From the NCBI RefSeq assembly GCF_009914765.1, contig NZ_WYDS01000002.1, positions 176,852-240,851 of the forward strand: a stretch of DNA of 64,000 nucleotides. Reading direction: 5' to 3'. Positions 36,936-46,562 of the stretch are shown piece by piece (the stretch's first letter is position 1; each line of letters opens with the position of its first letter). Source of the stretch: Halodesulfovibrio sp. MK-HDV. GTDB taxonomy: Bacteria > Desulfobacterota > Desulfovibrionia > Desulfovibrionales > Desulfovibrionaceae. The notes under the pieces are model-generated. The model was not told the DNA's origin. It ran no database searches and saw only the letters and a program-made list of their open reading frames with translations. Position numbers and translations under genes: made by a program.

Positions 36936-38195
36936 ATGAAACGTATTATCGTTCTCGCACTTGCTGCTTGCATGGTGCTTGGTGCTGCTTTAGGCGCATC
37001 TGCTGCTGAATTTAAGGCTTCCGGTTACCTTTACGCTGGTTACGACTACCTTAACGTAGACGAACAGGGCAAAGTTAACGATTTCTCCCAGCGCTTCCGT
37101 TCCCAGATCGACATCATCGCATCTGAAGCTCTTTCCGGTACTGTATTCTTCGAAATCGACCAGGACTGGGGTTACACCAAAGCTGGTAACGTTGGCGGCG
37201 GTTCCGGTGGTCGTATTGGCGCTGACGGCGTTAACATCGAAACTAAACGTGCTTACATGACTTTCATGGTTCCTTCCACTACCGTTCAGGTACGTGCTGG
37301 TATCCAGGGTCTCGCACTTCCAGGTGCTGTTGCTGGTTCCCCAATCATCAACGACGACGTTGCAGCTATCGTAGCTAGCACTTCTTACGACAACGTTGGC
37401 GTAACAGCTTTCTTTGCTCGTCCATACGCTGGTTCTAAAGACAAGTTCCAGAATGCTGGTACTATTGGCGACCTCTTCGGTGCTATCGTTTCCGCTGATT
37501 TCGACGTAGTAACTGTTTCTCCTTACTTCATGTTCTCCAACAACGGCGAGAACTCTGCACTTGGTTACGACAATCTTGCTGGTACTGCTGGTAAAGAAGC
37601 TCAGTGGATCGGTGTTGCTGTAGAAGCTGCTCCAATCGAAAACCTTACCCTTACATTCGACGGTATCTACGGTAAAGTTGATACCCTCGACGCAGGTTAC
37701 TTCGTAGCAGCTAAAGCTGCTTACGCAATGGATTTCGCAGTTCCTGCAATCCTCGCATGGTACGGTTCTGGCCTCGACGACGATGGTGACAACTTGTTCC
37801 CAGTAATCAACGGTGGTCTTAACTTCGTTCCTACTACTCTCGTAGGTTTCGGTGCTGCTGCAACTTCTGAAGATGCTCTCTTCGGTAGCGCAGCTGGCAA
37901 ATGGGGCGTATCCCTTCAGGCTTCTGAAATGTCCTTCATCGAAAAAGTATCTCACACTTTCCGTGCTACTTACATCCAGGGCACTAACGACGACGACTTC
38001 GCATCTGTTGCAAGCCTCAGCGACTGGACCACCGATGACAAAGCATACGAATTTGACTTCGTAACTACTTACGCAATGTACGACAATCTTGATCTCATCG
38101 TTGACCTTGCTTACGTAGTAACTGATCTCGACGACGCTGCTCCTAGCACCGACGACGTTTTCAAAGCTGCTATCGGCGCAAAATACAACTTCTAA
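36936..38195 (+). CDS. Major outer-membrane homotrimeric porin
   Basis: 419 aa with a signal peptide (MKRIIVLALAACMVLGAALG then ASAAEF) and a Desulfovibrio-type porin barrel ending in KYNF with a terminal phenylalanine. The codons are strongly biased to a few choices (for example GCT, GGT, GTA, AAC, TTC), unlike nearly all neighbours, as expected for a very abundant protein. It shares blocks with the paralogue at 1947-3332 (RFRSQIDI, LPGAVAGS, NDDVAAIVAS). It is followed by a strong terminator and lets small solutes cross the outer membrane. Confidence 0.93.
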   Translation: MKRIIVLALAACMVLGAALGASAAEFKASGYLYAGYDYLNVDEQGKVNDFSQRFRSQIDIIASEALSGTVFFEIDQDWGYTKAGNVGGGSGGRIGADGVNIETKRAYMTFMVPSTTVQVRAGIQGLALPGAVAGSPIINDDVAAIVASTSYDNVGVTAFFARPYAGSKDKFQNAGTIGDLFGAIVSADFDVVTVSPYFMFSNNGENSALGYDNLAGTAGKEAQWIGVAVEAAPIENLTLTFDGIYGKVDTLDAGYFVAAKAAYAMDFAVPAILAWYGSGLDDDGDNLFPVINGGLNFVPTTLVGFGAAATSEDALFGSAAGKWGVSLQASEMSFIEKVSHTFRATYIQGTNDDDFASVASLSDWTTDDKAYEFDFVTTYAMYDNLDLIVDLAYVVTDLDDAAPSTDDVFKAAIGAKYNF

Positions 38196-38240
38196 TTTAG
38201 AAGTAGTTTTCATAAAGTCAGTGAGCTAACAGCCACTATA

Positions 38241-38270
38241 AGAGGTACCCTGGCGGGTACCTCTTTTTTT
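38241..38270 (+). terminator. Porin terminator
   Basis: AGAGGTACCC and GGGTACCTCT pair over 10 bp with a TGGC loop, then a run of T. Confidence 0.9.
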
Positions 38271-38280
38271 GCGTAAAAAA

Positions 38281-38309
38281 AGCCCCGTTACACGATGTGT
38301 AACGGGGCT
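38281..38309. terminator. Second terminator, shared with the NarL-type gene
   Basis: AGCCCCGTTACAC and GTGTAACGGGGCT pair over 13 bp with a 3-base loop, flanked by A- and T-runs. It acts on the leftward regulator gene and backs up the porin terminator. Confidence 0.88.
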
Positions 38310-38336
38310 TTTTCATTTGTACGGTAACAGTTCAAT

Positions 38337-39002
38337 CTATGCGAGGGAAGATAGTCCCTTGCGTAGGGCATACAGTGTTGCTTGCACTCTATTGGAAAGA
38401 TGTAATTTGGTGAGAATATTATTCATGTGCGTACTTACTGTCGCTTCACTTACTGTGAGGTCCTCGGCAATTGTCTTATTGCCTTTACCCTTCGCAACGA
38501 GCTGGAGAATTTCTACTTCTCTTGGGGTGAGCGGATGTGGCTCAGCATGTTTATGCTCGCCCGGTGAAGCGATAATTGAAAGAGCTTCGAGGGCAATTGA
38601 TGGTGTAAATGCAGGTTCTCCACTTTGAACTTTGCGTATATTCTGCGCAAGGTCCGATAATGAAATATCTTTGAGTAAGTATCCCATTGCACCTGATTTG
38701 ATAGCAGAAAATACGGCGTCTCCAGAAGTATTATGCGTAAGAATGACAATTTTACTGGAAATGTTGCGTTTTTTCATTTCTAAACTTGTCTGGATACCAT
38801 CCATGACAGGCATTCCAATATTCATGAGAATGACATCAGGTAAAACGAGTTTTACTTGAGAAAGCGCATCTTCGCCATTTGAAGCTTCTCCAACGATGGT
38901 AATATCATCATTTGTAGAGAGGCCTTCGCGTAAACCCATCCGAAATATTTCGTGATTATCAACGATAAGAATACGAATCGGTTTGTTCGGGCTGTTTTTC
39001 AT
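38337..39002 (-). CDS. NarL/LuxR-type regulator with atypical receiver (Asn at phospho site)
   Basis: 221 aa. The C-terminal LuxR helix-turn-helix is normal (LTPREVEILQLVAKGKGNKT, TVSEATVSTHMNNILTKLHL). In the receiver the phospho-acceptor aspartate of the LMDxxMP motif is replaced: PDVILMNIGMPVMDG has asparagine at residue 61, and the acidic pair reads VDNHEIF rather than VDDH. The threonine (LTHNT) and lysine (LLKDIS) are kept. So phosphorylation is unlikely in the usual way, and the protein may be a pseudo-receiver responding to another signal or always active. No kinase gene is adjacent. Confidence 0.85.
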   Translation of the reverse strand: MKNSPNKPIRILIVDNHEIFRMGLREGLSTNDDITIVGEASNGEDALSQVKLVLPDVILMNIGMPVMDGIQTSLEMKKRNISSKIVILTHNTSGDAVFSAIKSGAMGYLLKDISLSDLAQNIRKVQSGEPAFTPSIALEALSIIASPGEHKHAEPHPLTPREVEILQLVAKGKGNKTIAEDLTVSEATVSTHMNNILTKLHLSNRVQATLYALRKGLSSLA

Positions 39003-39180
39003 TGTTCTAATCCAGCTAATTTAAAGAAGAGATAAAGTGTGTGTCATCCATTAAAACATAGGGCAGTGTATTCTGGTCGATTTGTGAATACAGTATGGAG
39101 GAACAGGTGTTAAGTGTGCCTTCAACCCATGTTACAAGGTTAGCAGTGGTCAATCTGCGTGCTAACGGAGCTTGGTCGGC

Positions 39181-39783
39181 CTATAAGGCAAGCCCGTGTA
39201 AATATATGTTGAGTAGCTCATGAGCGTCATCTTCAGCAGAGTTACCAACCGTAGAAACAATTCGTCGTGTCATTGCTCCATCGATCGAATCAATAAAAAA
39301 GATAGCTGTTCTATTGGCATCCATTGGGCGTAATAATTTTTTAGAAATTCCATCTTCAAATGTACGTGCAAAAATATTAATCATTTCCCAGTACGTTGAA
39401 GTTTTATCGTTAATGTCTTTCTCAATGAGAGTAATAAAAGTAAGTTGTAATTCGTAATATACAGCTTTATTTTGTTCGATATGAGTAAAAGACAGATGAA
39501 TATATTTTTCAAGCTTATCCAATGGATTAATGTCGCTGGCGAAAACTTTTCGAATATTGCGACTCAACGGTTCAAAGCAATGCCCTGCAACAGAAAGTAA
39601 GAGTTCATTTTTATTTTTGAAATAAAGATACAGCGTGCCTTTTGCTATTCCAGTCTGATTAGCAACTTTATGCATAGTAAAATTTTCCAGACCGTGGGTC
39701 TGAATTATCGAAACTCCGCTTTCTAGAATTGAATGGCGGGTTTTTTGTTCTGCTTTTTGCTTACGTGTTATCTTTATTGTCAC
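39181..39783 (-). CDS. TetR-family transcriptional regulator
   Basis: 200 aa. The N-terminal helix-turn-helix is typical (TRHSILESGVSIIQTHGLEN, FTMHKVANQTGIAKGTLYLY, FKNKNELLLSV), followed by an all-helical ligand domain. There is no adjacent transporter or enzyme gene in the same direction that would be an obvious target. Two dyads sit in its promoter. The ligand is unknown. Confidence 0.88.
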   Translation of the reverse strand: MTIKITRKQKAEQKTRHSILESGVSIIQTHGLENFTMHKVANQTGIAKGTLYLYFKNKNELLLSVAGHCFEPLSRNIRKVFASDINPLDKLEKYIHLSFTHIEQNKAVYYELQLTFITLIEKDINDKTSTYWEMINIFARTFEDGISKKLLRPMDANRTAIFFIDSIDGAMTRRIVSTVGNSAEDDAHELLNIYLHGLAL

Positions 39784-39814
39784 AGTCGGAGTGTCTTTCT
39801 GGTTACAGTGAAAA

Positions 39815-39849
39815 ATGAATAGTTATTCATAAAATGACCAATAGTCATT
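39815..39849. promoter_or_regulatory. Two dyads in the TetR promoter
   Basis: ATGAATA-GT-TATTCAT (39815-39830) and AATGAC-CAATA-GTCATT (39833-39849) lie back to back 30-70 bases upstream of the TetR start. They are probable operators for autoregulation. Confidence 0.55.
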
Positions 39850-40197
39850 GCATGAGTATTACTCCTACAGGATGAGTAAAAATAAAGTCAAGCTCACTGT
39901 TTAGGTAACCAGTGCGAATTGTGTACGGAAATCGAGACGGAGTGTAACTCAGGTTAGTGGTTTGTCAGTAGAAAATAATACGTATTTTATATTTTGTTTT
40001 GTCGAAACATTTGCATGTAAAAAAGCCTTGCCGACTTTTGTCGGCAAGGCTTTACGTTGCATGCAACTATCTATTGTGAATAGACATATCTGCCTAGATA
40101 AAACGAATGGTGAGTCGAGGTAGTATGTCTGAAGCACAAATAGACATGCATTAGCAACGGTGCCGACGGCGGACAAATAACATTTCGTTGAGTCTGG
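39850..40197. other. Intergenic region with terminator
   Basis: Between TetR and azlD. A strong hairpin at 40021-40054 (AAAGCCTTGCCGAC-TTTT-GTCGGCAAGGCTTT) terminates the leftward azlCD transcript about 145 bases after azlD. No gene is seen. Confidence 0.7.
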
Positions 40198-40533
40198 CTA
40201 CATAACCAGAACGTAACGCCAGCCGGCAATAACAATCATTCCAGTCACGATAGTTCCGAAGAAACTTTTTGTACGGATGGCAACAATGAATACAGGTAGT
40301 GAGGACCATAGGTACATGTTGTCAAACGAAAGGGAAAAATTACCTTCATGAATAAACAAAGACGGGGCGAGTAGGGCACTTAAAATTGCTGCCGGAACAT
40401 AACTGAGCCATTGGGTAACAATGGCTGGAAATTGCTTATTAGAAAGAAGAGCAATCGGTAGTAACCTAGGGATATAAGTAACGACCATCATGCCGACTAT
40501 TGTCATCAAAATTACTTCTTGCGAATATTGCAT
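40198..40533 (-). CDS. azlD: AzlD-family branched-chain amino acid export subunit
   Basis: 111 aa, four hydrophobic helices, typical AzlD size. The start at 40533 (MQYSQEVILM) is chosen because an upstream in-frame ATG at 40671 would add a non-hydrophobic out-of-family stretch overlapping azlC. It overlaps the azlC end by 22 bases. AzlCD exports branched-chain amino acids or their analogues. Confidence 0.85.
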   Translation of the reverse strand: MQYSQEVILMTIVGMMVVTYIPRLLPIALLSNKQFPAIVTQWLSYVPAAILSALLAPSLFIHEGNFSLSFDNMYLWSSLPVFIVAIRTKSFFGTIVTGMIVIAGWRYVLVM

Positions 40534-41249
40534 AAAACAACTCCTGCTGTTGCGCCGATGATAGCGGCAAGGATAACGCAAAGCTGTTCTGCGCCTGCCA
40601 GATATAATCCAATGGCTGCTCCGGCTGAAATGAACGCCACGATTGCATGCATGTTCGATTTTATTTGCCAAACAAGTAGCACGACGAACATGGCAGGCAG
40701 CGCGTAATCAAAGCCTAGTGGTCTAATGTCAGCAACAAGATGTGAACCACATACACCTAAGAGGGTGCCTGTGACCCAACAGAAATGCGCAATGCAGTTA
40801 ACTGTGACAGCCTGCGTTTCACCAAAGTTGTTCCGGTCAATATTCGCCATGTGTATGGCAAAGCTTTCATCAATGAGTTGAAAACCAAATAGTAGCTTTC
40901 GCGACATTGGAATTTTTGAAAGATGCGGAGCTATAGCTGCGGACATAAGGAAATGCCGTAGGTTAACAATAAAAGTCGTAATGATAATTGTAATTGGCGA
41001 CATTGATGCCGCAAACAGGCTGACAGCAATAAACTGTGAGGAGCCTGCGAAAACAAGAAACGACATGAGTACTGTCATGTGTCCGGGGAGTCCGTTTTTT
41101 GTAGCAAGGACGCCAAATGTAAACCCTACAGGGATAAAGCCCACGATAATCGGGATGGCCTGCTTGAACCCATCCATTATGCCTGAGCGTAAGGTGCTCT
41201 TTTCATAATTTTCGGATGTAGCTGTGTTTTCAATTACTTCGCTTTGCAT
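40512..41249 (-). CDS. azlC: AzlC-family branched-chain amino acid exporter
   Basis: 245 aa membrane protein. It contains the AzlC core GFIPVGFTFGVLATKNGLPG, FAGSSQFIAVSLF and NLRHFLMSAAIAPHL. It is the first gene of an azlCD pair. A MocR-type regulator is encoded divergently 117 bases away, suggesting joint control. Confidence 0.88.
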   Translation of the reverse strand: MQSEVIENTATSENYEKSTLRSGIMDGFKQAIPIIVGFIPVGFTFGVLATKNGLPGHMTVLMSFLVFAGSSQFIAVSLFAASMSPITIIITTFIVNLRHFLMSAAIAPHLSKIPMSRKLLFGFQLIDESFAIHMANIDRNNFGETQAVTVNCIAHFCWVTGTLLGVCGSHLVADIRPLGFDYALPAMFVVLLVWQIKSNMHAIVAFISAGAAIGLYLAGAEQLCVILAAIIGATAGVVLCNIRKK

Positions 41250-41366
41250 ATCTAATTCCTTCTAATGCGTTTCAATCTGCTTGAATTGAAACATGAAATC
41301 TGGCAACATAACAGATGCAGTTTTTACAAAAAAACGATAAGTACAGATTAGAAAAAGCAGACAGGT

Positions 41367-42815
41367 ATGGCTATGCAGATGATTTCAAAAGATTTTAAAT
41401 ATCAGAATTTAGAGCATTATTTGATTGATATGATTGAAACAGGGCGATTCGATGTGGGTGAAAAGCTTCCATCATTGCGCGATGTCAGTCAGAAAATGAA
41501 TGTGTCGCTTGCGACAGTAACTCATGCATATATGGAATTGGAAAAGAAAGGGATCATTGAAGCGAGACCCCGTTCCGGCTATTACGTACGACAGAAAGTT
41601 GCCCATTTACCTATTCCGGATTCTCCAGAGCATAATGTGCAGCGAGGGAACCTGAGCAGAACACAACTTATTCAAACTGTACTCGGTATTGTCGGTGAGA
41701 AAGGGATGCTTCCGTTCGGCTGCATCTGTGCAGATAGTTCATTGCTTCCCCATAAGGCGCTGGCTCGAATAATGAATTCAGTTCTGCGGTCAAGTGGTCA
41801 GGATATTGTGGGTTATGAGTCAATTCAGGGAAATCCTTTGCTTCGCAAACAGGTCAGCTGGCGAATGCAGGAGCACGGCTGTCGGGTTACTAGCAATGAT
41901 GTTCTGGTGACTTTCGGGGCAATGGAAGCACTGTACTTAGCGTTACGTTCCACTACGCGTCCCGGTGACAATGTTGTTATCCAGTCTCCAACATATTTTT
42001 GTTTTCTTCAGCTGCTGGAAAATCTTGGTTTGAGAGCTATTGAAGTGGCGTCTTGCCCAACGAACGGAGTTTCTCCGCGTGATCTGGATAGAGCATTTTC
42101 ACGGTTTGATATCGCAGCTTGTATTCTTGCACCAAATTTCAATAATCCTGACGGCTCGCTTATTCCTGATGTTGTAAAGAAAGAGATAGTTACCCTTTGT
42201 GAGTCATACCATATACCGTTGATTGAAGATGACGTATCCGGTGATTTGTATTGCGATACAGACGGACGCCCGCGTCCTCTTAAATCTTTTGATAAGACAG
42301 GGAATGTCATTCACTGCTCCTCTTTTTCTAAGACAATCGCACCGGGATTCCGTGTCGGGTATATGATTCCGGGTAAGAAGCTGGATAAAGCTCTTGAGAT
42401 TAAGGCAACAACAAATGTTTCCTGCTCTACACCTACTCAATTAGCAGTGGGAAAATACCTTGAAGAAGGGCTTTACGACAGACACTTGCGCAAATTGCGC
42501 ACATGTATCTGCAATCAGCGTAGCACGATGCAGCAGTATCTTCCGGAATATTTTCCTGAAGGGACGCGAGCAACGCAGCCTAAGGGTGGCGGTGTGCTGT
42601 GGGTGGAATTACCGAAACAGGTAGACGGAACAAAGCTCTTTTTTGATGTAAAAAAGTACAATATCAGTATCTCACCGGGCGCTATCTTTTCTACGAGCGA
42701 TAGTTTTACTAACTTTATTCGCCTATCTTGTGTGGGATTCTGGAATGAGGATATGCGTGCAGGGTTGGAGACCATCGGGCGACTTGCAAAAGAGCAGATT
42801 GAACAAAACGGCTAA
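41367..42815 (+). CDS. MocR-type GntR regulator with aminotransferase domain
   Basis: 482 aa. An N-terminal GntR winged helix (VGEKLPSLRDVSQKMNVSLA, TVTHAYMELEKKGIIEARPR) is joined to an aspartate-aminotransferase-like domain with the PLP lysine in HCSSFSKTIAPGFRVGYMIP, and SPTYFCFLQLLENLGL. MocR proteins sense PLP or amino acid derivatives. Divergent from azlCD, so it may regulate amino acid export. The start could also be the ATG at 41373; the site AGG is weak. Confidence 0.87.
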   Translation: MAMQMISKDFKYQNLEHYLIDMIETGRFDVGEKLPSLRDVSQKMNVSLATVTHAYMELEKKGIIEARPRSGYYVRQKVAHLPIPDSPEHNVQRGNLSRTQLIQTVLGIVGEKGMLPFGCICADSSLLPHKALARIMNSVLRSSGQDIVGYESIQGNPLLRKQVSWRMQEHGCRVTSNDVLVTFGAMEALYLALRSTTRPGDNVVIQSPTYFCFLQLLENLGLRAIEVASCPTNGVSPRDLDRAFSRFDIAACILAPNFNNPDGSLIPDVVKKEIVTLCESYHIPLIEDDVSGDLYCDTDGRPRPLKSFDKTGNVIHCSSFSKTIAPGFRVGYMIPGKKLDKALEIKATTNVSCSTPTQLAVGKYLEEGLYDRHLRKLRTCICNQRSTMQQYLPEYFPEGTRATQPKGGGVLWVELPKQVDGTKLFFDVKKYNISISPGAIFSTSDSFTNFIRLSCVGFWNEDMRAGLETIGRLAKEQIEQNG

Positions 42816-42840
42816 GCCATATTTTGATTTTTCAATAAAA

Positions 42841-42871
42841 AGCCCCTGCCTGCAATATGCGGACAGGGGCT
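42841..42871. terminator. Terminator shared by the MocR and MCP genes
   Basis: AGCCCCTG and CAGGGGCT pair, with further pairing around the loop, flanked by A and T runs, between convergent genes. Confidence 0.8.
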
Positions 42872-42885
42872 TTGGTCTTATTTAA

Positions 42886-45015
42886 CTAACCTTTTTGCAG
42901 CGTGTGCATCATGCCTTTTAGTGAATCAGAAACGCCGGAAAGGGTGTCTACAGATTGCTTTGCCTGTTGCATTTTATCAGCGGTGACAGTGGAGATATGG
43001 CTGATCTCATCGATTGCCTGAGTAATCTCTTCACTGGCAGCTGACTGCTGTTCTGCAGCCGTTGCGATGGCTCTAACCTGATCGGTTGCCGGAGTAACTT
43101 TTGAGACAATTCGTCCGAAAGCATCGCCGGATTCCGTTACAAGTTTGGTGGCTTCTTCAACAGCTTTGGCAGTGTTGGTCATTGCATCAATATTCTGATG
43201 TGTTCCGGACTGGATGGTCTGAATTGCATTGCCGACTCGTCTGGTTGCTTCCATCGTGTTTTCAGCAAGTTTTCGAACCTCATCCGCAACAACTGCGAAT
43301 CCTCGTCCAGCATCACCGGCACGTGCGGCCTCGATGGCTGCGTTTAATGCCAGTAAGTTTGTCTGGTCAGCAATGTCACTGATCACATTCAGAATGTCGC
43401 TGATAGATTCAACCTGTCCGCCAAGCTCGCCCATCTCTTTTTTGAGATGCTCGCTGAGGGAGTATACATTCTGAATTGTGGAAACTGAGTGCCCAACAAC
43501 TTTCAGGCCGGACTGTGCTTCATGGTAAACAGATTCAACACTGGTTGCAGCTTCAGATGCGTTTCGAGCTACTTCCAGAATAGTACTGTTCATCTCTTCC
43601 ATAGCTGTTGCAGTTTCACTGTTTCGTGTGTCCTGCTGCTCAACCCCTTCAGAGGTAGTCCGAACTTGTGTATCGAGTTCAGAAGAAACATCAGTCAAAT
43701 TATGAACTAACACTTCAAGCTGACCCGCAGCGGCAAGTTGACCGTTGCGATGTGCTTTAATTGCTTCTTCTTGCGCTTGTTCAGCTCTTGCCGTGGCGCG
43801 CTCAGCTTCTTCAGAACGGAGCTGAACTTCTTTCATATTCTTATCGATTTCTTCCATATTTTTCTGAAGAGTTCCTGCCATGCTGTTTACAGCATTCTGC
43901 ATTTCAGCAATTTCATCCTGTCCTTTTGGATTACAGCGGACAGTAAGATCGCCTTCAGCAATTTTGGAAATAACAGAAGAGGTTTCGATAATTGGTCGTG
44001 AGATAAGCGTAACGAGGTAGAAAATGCCTGCGAGAGCAACCAGAAGACCGGCAATACCGGTTATAAGAAGAGTTCTGGTAATCTGGTTTGCGTGTGCAAG
44101 AACAATATCCATTGGCACTGACAATGAAACAACCCAGTTTTTCTGGGAGTTGCCGAAGGTTACAGGTACTAATACACGTAACTCTTTGTCTGTTTCACTT
44201 ACAGTAATGTCACCGCGCATTGCTTTTTGCAGCAAGGACGCGCCGCCTTGAACAGATGACGCAAAAGATTGTCCGAACAGTTCCGCCTTGCGTGTGGCAG
44301 CCTGAATATTGCCGTCAAAAGCAATCAAGCTCATGGTGCAATTGCCGTCAAATGCTTTGATGTCGTTAACAATGTTTTTTAAAAATCCAGCGGATAAATC
44401 TACACCAACAACGCCGATGGCTTTGCCATTTACGAGAACAGGTACAGAAAGACTGGATACACTGTATTTTGAACCAGCGGTGCTGGTATACTCTGTTACA
44501 ATTGTTGCTGCTTCTTCGCGAGTATTACGACTGTAGGTGTACCAAGTGCCGTTAAGATCGGTACACGGTGCTAAATCCATCGCTCCGTCTGACTTACTCC
44601 AGTACGGAATAAATCTGCCGTCCGCAGCGCTAAATCTCCCATCATCCTCATAGCGACTGTCTTCCCCGTCAAAAGCCATTGGCTCAGTGGCCATCCATAC
44701 ACCGTACAGTCGGTGCTGTTTCAGTGCAATTTGCTTCATGATGCGGGCAACATGTTCACGATCTGGTTTGTTTTGGTAAGATTTAACACCTTCAACTGTG
44801 TTCGCTAAAGTACGAGCAACAGCAAAGCCTTCGTCAAATTCCTGTTTGACGAGCAGTGCCTGTTTTTCCGCAGCATCCTGTGTCATGACACGCGCAGTTT
44901 CAATAGCTGCTGTACGCGTGAAGTTAATGGTTACCGCAAGTAACCCTCCTATGAATACAATCGAACATCCCGAAATGATTAATAGAAGTTTCATTTTAAG
45001 AGATTTGAACTGCAT
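42886..45015 (-). CDS. Methyl-accepting chemotaxis protein
   Basis: 709 aa. Residues about 10-30 and 310-335 are membrane helices enclosing a large periplasmic dCache-type sensor ([34 protein letters not shown]). A HAMP domain follows ([20 protein letters not shown]) and then the signalling coiled coil with the conserved tip [20 protein letters not shown] and [20 protein letters not shown]. Sensed ligand unknown; dCache receptors often bind amino acids or small organic acids. Confidence 0.92.
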   Translation of the reverse strand: MQFKSLKMKLLLIISGCSIVFIGGLLAVTINFTRTAAIETARVMTQDAAEKQALLVKQEFDEGFAVARTLANTVEGVKSYQNKPDREHVARIMKQIALKQHRLYGVWMATEPMAFDGEDSRYEDDGRFSAADGRFIPYWSKSDGAMDLAPCTDLNGTWYTYSRNTREEAATIVTEYTSTAGSKYSVSSLSVPVLVNGKAIGVVGVDLSAGFLKNIVNDIKAFDGNCTMSLIAFDGNIQAATRKAELFGQSFASSVQGGASLLQKAMRGDITVSETDKELRVLVPVTFGNSQKNWVVSLSVPMDIVLAHANQITRTLLITGIAGLLVALAGIFYLVTLISRPIIETSSVISKIAEGDLTVRCNPKGQDEIAEMQNAVNSMAGTLQKNMEEIDKNMKEVQLRSEEAERATARAEQAQEEAIKAHRNGQLAAAGQLEVLVHNLTDVSSELDTQVRTTSEGVEQQDTRNSETATAMEEMNSTILEVARNASEAATSVESVYHEAQSGLKVVGHSVSTIQNVYSLSEHLKKEMGELGGQVESISDILNVISDIADQTNLLALNAAIEAARAGDAGRGFAVVADEVRKLAENTMEATRRVGNAIQTIQSGTHQNIDAMTNTAKAVEEATKLVTESGDAFGRIVSKVTPATDQVRAIATAAEQQSAASEEITQAIDEISHISTVTADKMQQAKQSVDTLSGVSDSLKGMMHTLQKG

Positions 45016-45534
45016 AGTTCCCTCCAGTGTGGTGAGGCTAGTAAGTATTCATTACAAGATTAAGGCGAGTGTAGTGAATTAATATGACAGGAGCAAAATA
45101 GAAACGTGCATAATGATTCTAAAAGGTTATCTCTCTCATATTATGGGGTTTTCCTAATAATTCTTCTCGGTGCACAACGGTTTAGCTTTAATCAAAAGTG
45201 CGAAATTTTACATCTTTTACATGACAGGAGGCGAATTATAAAAGCGGTCTTTAGTAATGAAAAAAGAGCGGTTAGACTATGGAGAAGGAGTGCCTTTTTT
45301 CTTTTTATGATGCAGTTAATTGTAAAATAGATAGTACATCTTTAATAATAGAAGAAGAAAAGATGTTTTTATTTGCAGAAAATATTTTGGAAAAAAGTGT
45401 TGAAATTATGACTCGTGTTTAAAGAGGTTTGTTGTGTTAAATAGCATGTTCCATAAAAAAAAACGGCTCTGTTTATACAGAGCCGTTTTTGTGTGTACTG
45501 GTCACACTGAAGATAGTGTGTGGCGTATTTTGAG
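45016..45534. other. Intergenic region with terminator
   Basis: About 520 bases, AT-rich. A hairpin at 45462-45487 (AACGGCTCTGT / ACAGAGCCGTT, then T-run) ends the leftward transporter operon. The region also carries the chemoreceptor promoter. A 74-codon rightward frame was not accepted. Confidence 0.65.
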
Positions 45535-46542
45535 TTATGGCATTGTGGCTAAATGGCAACAGGCTCTACGACCCGGTGCAATTTCGGTATCTACCGGAGC
45601 TGCCTTTCGGCATATGTCCATGACATGCGGACAACGCGGATGGAAATGGCAACCGGACGGCGGATCCAATGGTGAAGGAATTTCACCTTCCAGCGGGCTG
45701 AAATCAACGCCGCGGCGGTCAAGACGCGGTACTTCTTCCAGCAATGCCTGAGTGTATGGGTGGAATGGACTGCTGAAAATGTCATCCACAGATGCAACTT
45801 CAACAACGCGCCCGAGATACATAACCGCAATTCTGTCGGAGATGTGCTCAACCACACCCAGATCATGACTGATGAACAGACATGTCAGGTTCAGCTCATT
45901 ACGTAGATCCATAAAGAGGTTAAGAATCTGTGCCTGAATGGACACGTCCAATGCTGCTACAGACTCATCGCAAACAAGGCATTCCGGCTGCACAGCCATA
46001 GCGCGGGCAATGCCGATACGCTGGCGCTGGCCACCGGAAAACTGGTGCGGGTAACGATGCGTGTATGATGGATCAAGTCCGCAGCGAAGCATCACTTTTT
46101 CAAGGTAGCCATCAAGTTCGGAAGAGGTGGTCAGCTTATGATACAGCGGAGCCTCACCAATAATATTGCGGACACGCTTACGCGGGTTAAGTGATGCAAA
46201 CGGGTCCTGAAAGATCATCTGCACGTTAATATTGTACTCTTTAAGGTCTTGACCCTTCAGAGTATCAACATCCTGCCCTTTGTAATAAATTTTACCTTCA
46301 CTGCGCGGAAGAATGCCGCACAGCATACGCCCCAGAGTGGATTTACCACAGCCGGATTCTCCTACAAGACCGAGCACTTCGCCCGGCATAACAGAGAGAT
46401 TTACTGAATCAACTGCCTGTACCCGTTCCTCACGCAAGTTGGAACCAAGGGAACGGGCAATACGTCCGGCTAAGTCGAGCTTTTTAACAAAAACGCGGCT
46501 TAGTCCTTCACATCGAAGATAAGGTGTATTGTTATCGTTCAT
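45535..46542 (-). CDS. Dipeptide/oligopeptide ABC transporter ATP-binding protein (DppF/OppF type)
   Basis: 335 aa. Walker A is GLVGESGCGKSTLGRML, the signature is HQFSGGQRQRIGIARAM, Walker B ECLVCDESVAALDV. The C-terminal oligopeptide/dipeptide transporter cysteine region is present (CHFHPRCPHVMDICRK), which in related proteins binds an Fe-S cluster. It supplies energy for the transporter and is the last gene of the leftward operon. Confidence 0.9.
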   Translation of the reverse strand: MNDNNTPYLRCEGLSRVFVKKLDLAGRIARSLGSNLREERVQAVDSVNLSVMPGEVLGLVGESGCGKSTLGRMLCGILPRSEGKIYYKGQDVDTLKGQDLKEYNINVQMIFQDPFASLNPRKRVRNIIGEAPLYHKLTTSSELDGYLEKVMLRCGLDPSYTHRYPHQFSGGQRQRIGIARAMAVQPECLVCDESVAALDVSIQAQILNLFMDLRNELNLTCLFISHDLGVVEHISDRIAVMYLGRVVEVASVDDIFSSPFHPYTQALLEEVPRLDRRGVDFSPLEGEIPSPLDPPSGCHFHPRCPHVMDICRKAAPVDTEIAPGRRACCHLATMP

Positions 46543-46562
46543 ATACGTTTCCGTTGCATGGA

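Noticed and set aside
36990-38213. A 407-codon frame antisense to the major porin
   Set aside because: Its composition mirrors the strongly biased codons of the porin; no ribosome site, signal or homology. The plus-strand porin is clear.
45106-45330. 74-codon frame near the chemoreceptor gene
   Set aside because: AT-rich region, no good ribosome site; composition is not like neighbouring genes.
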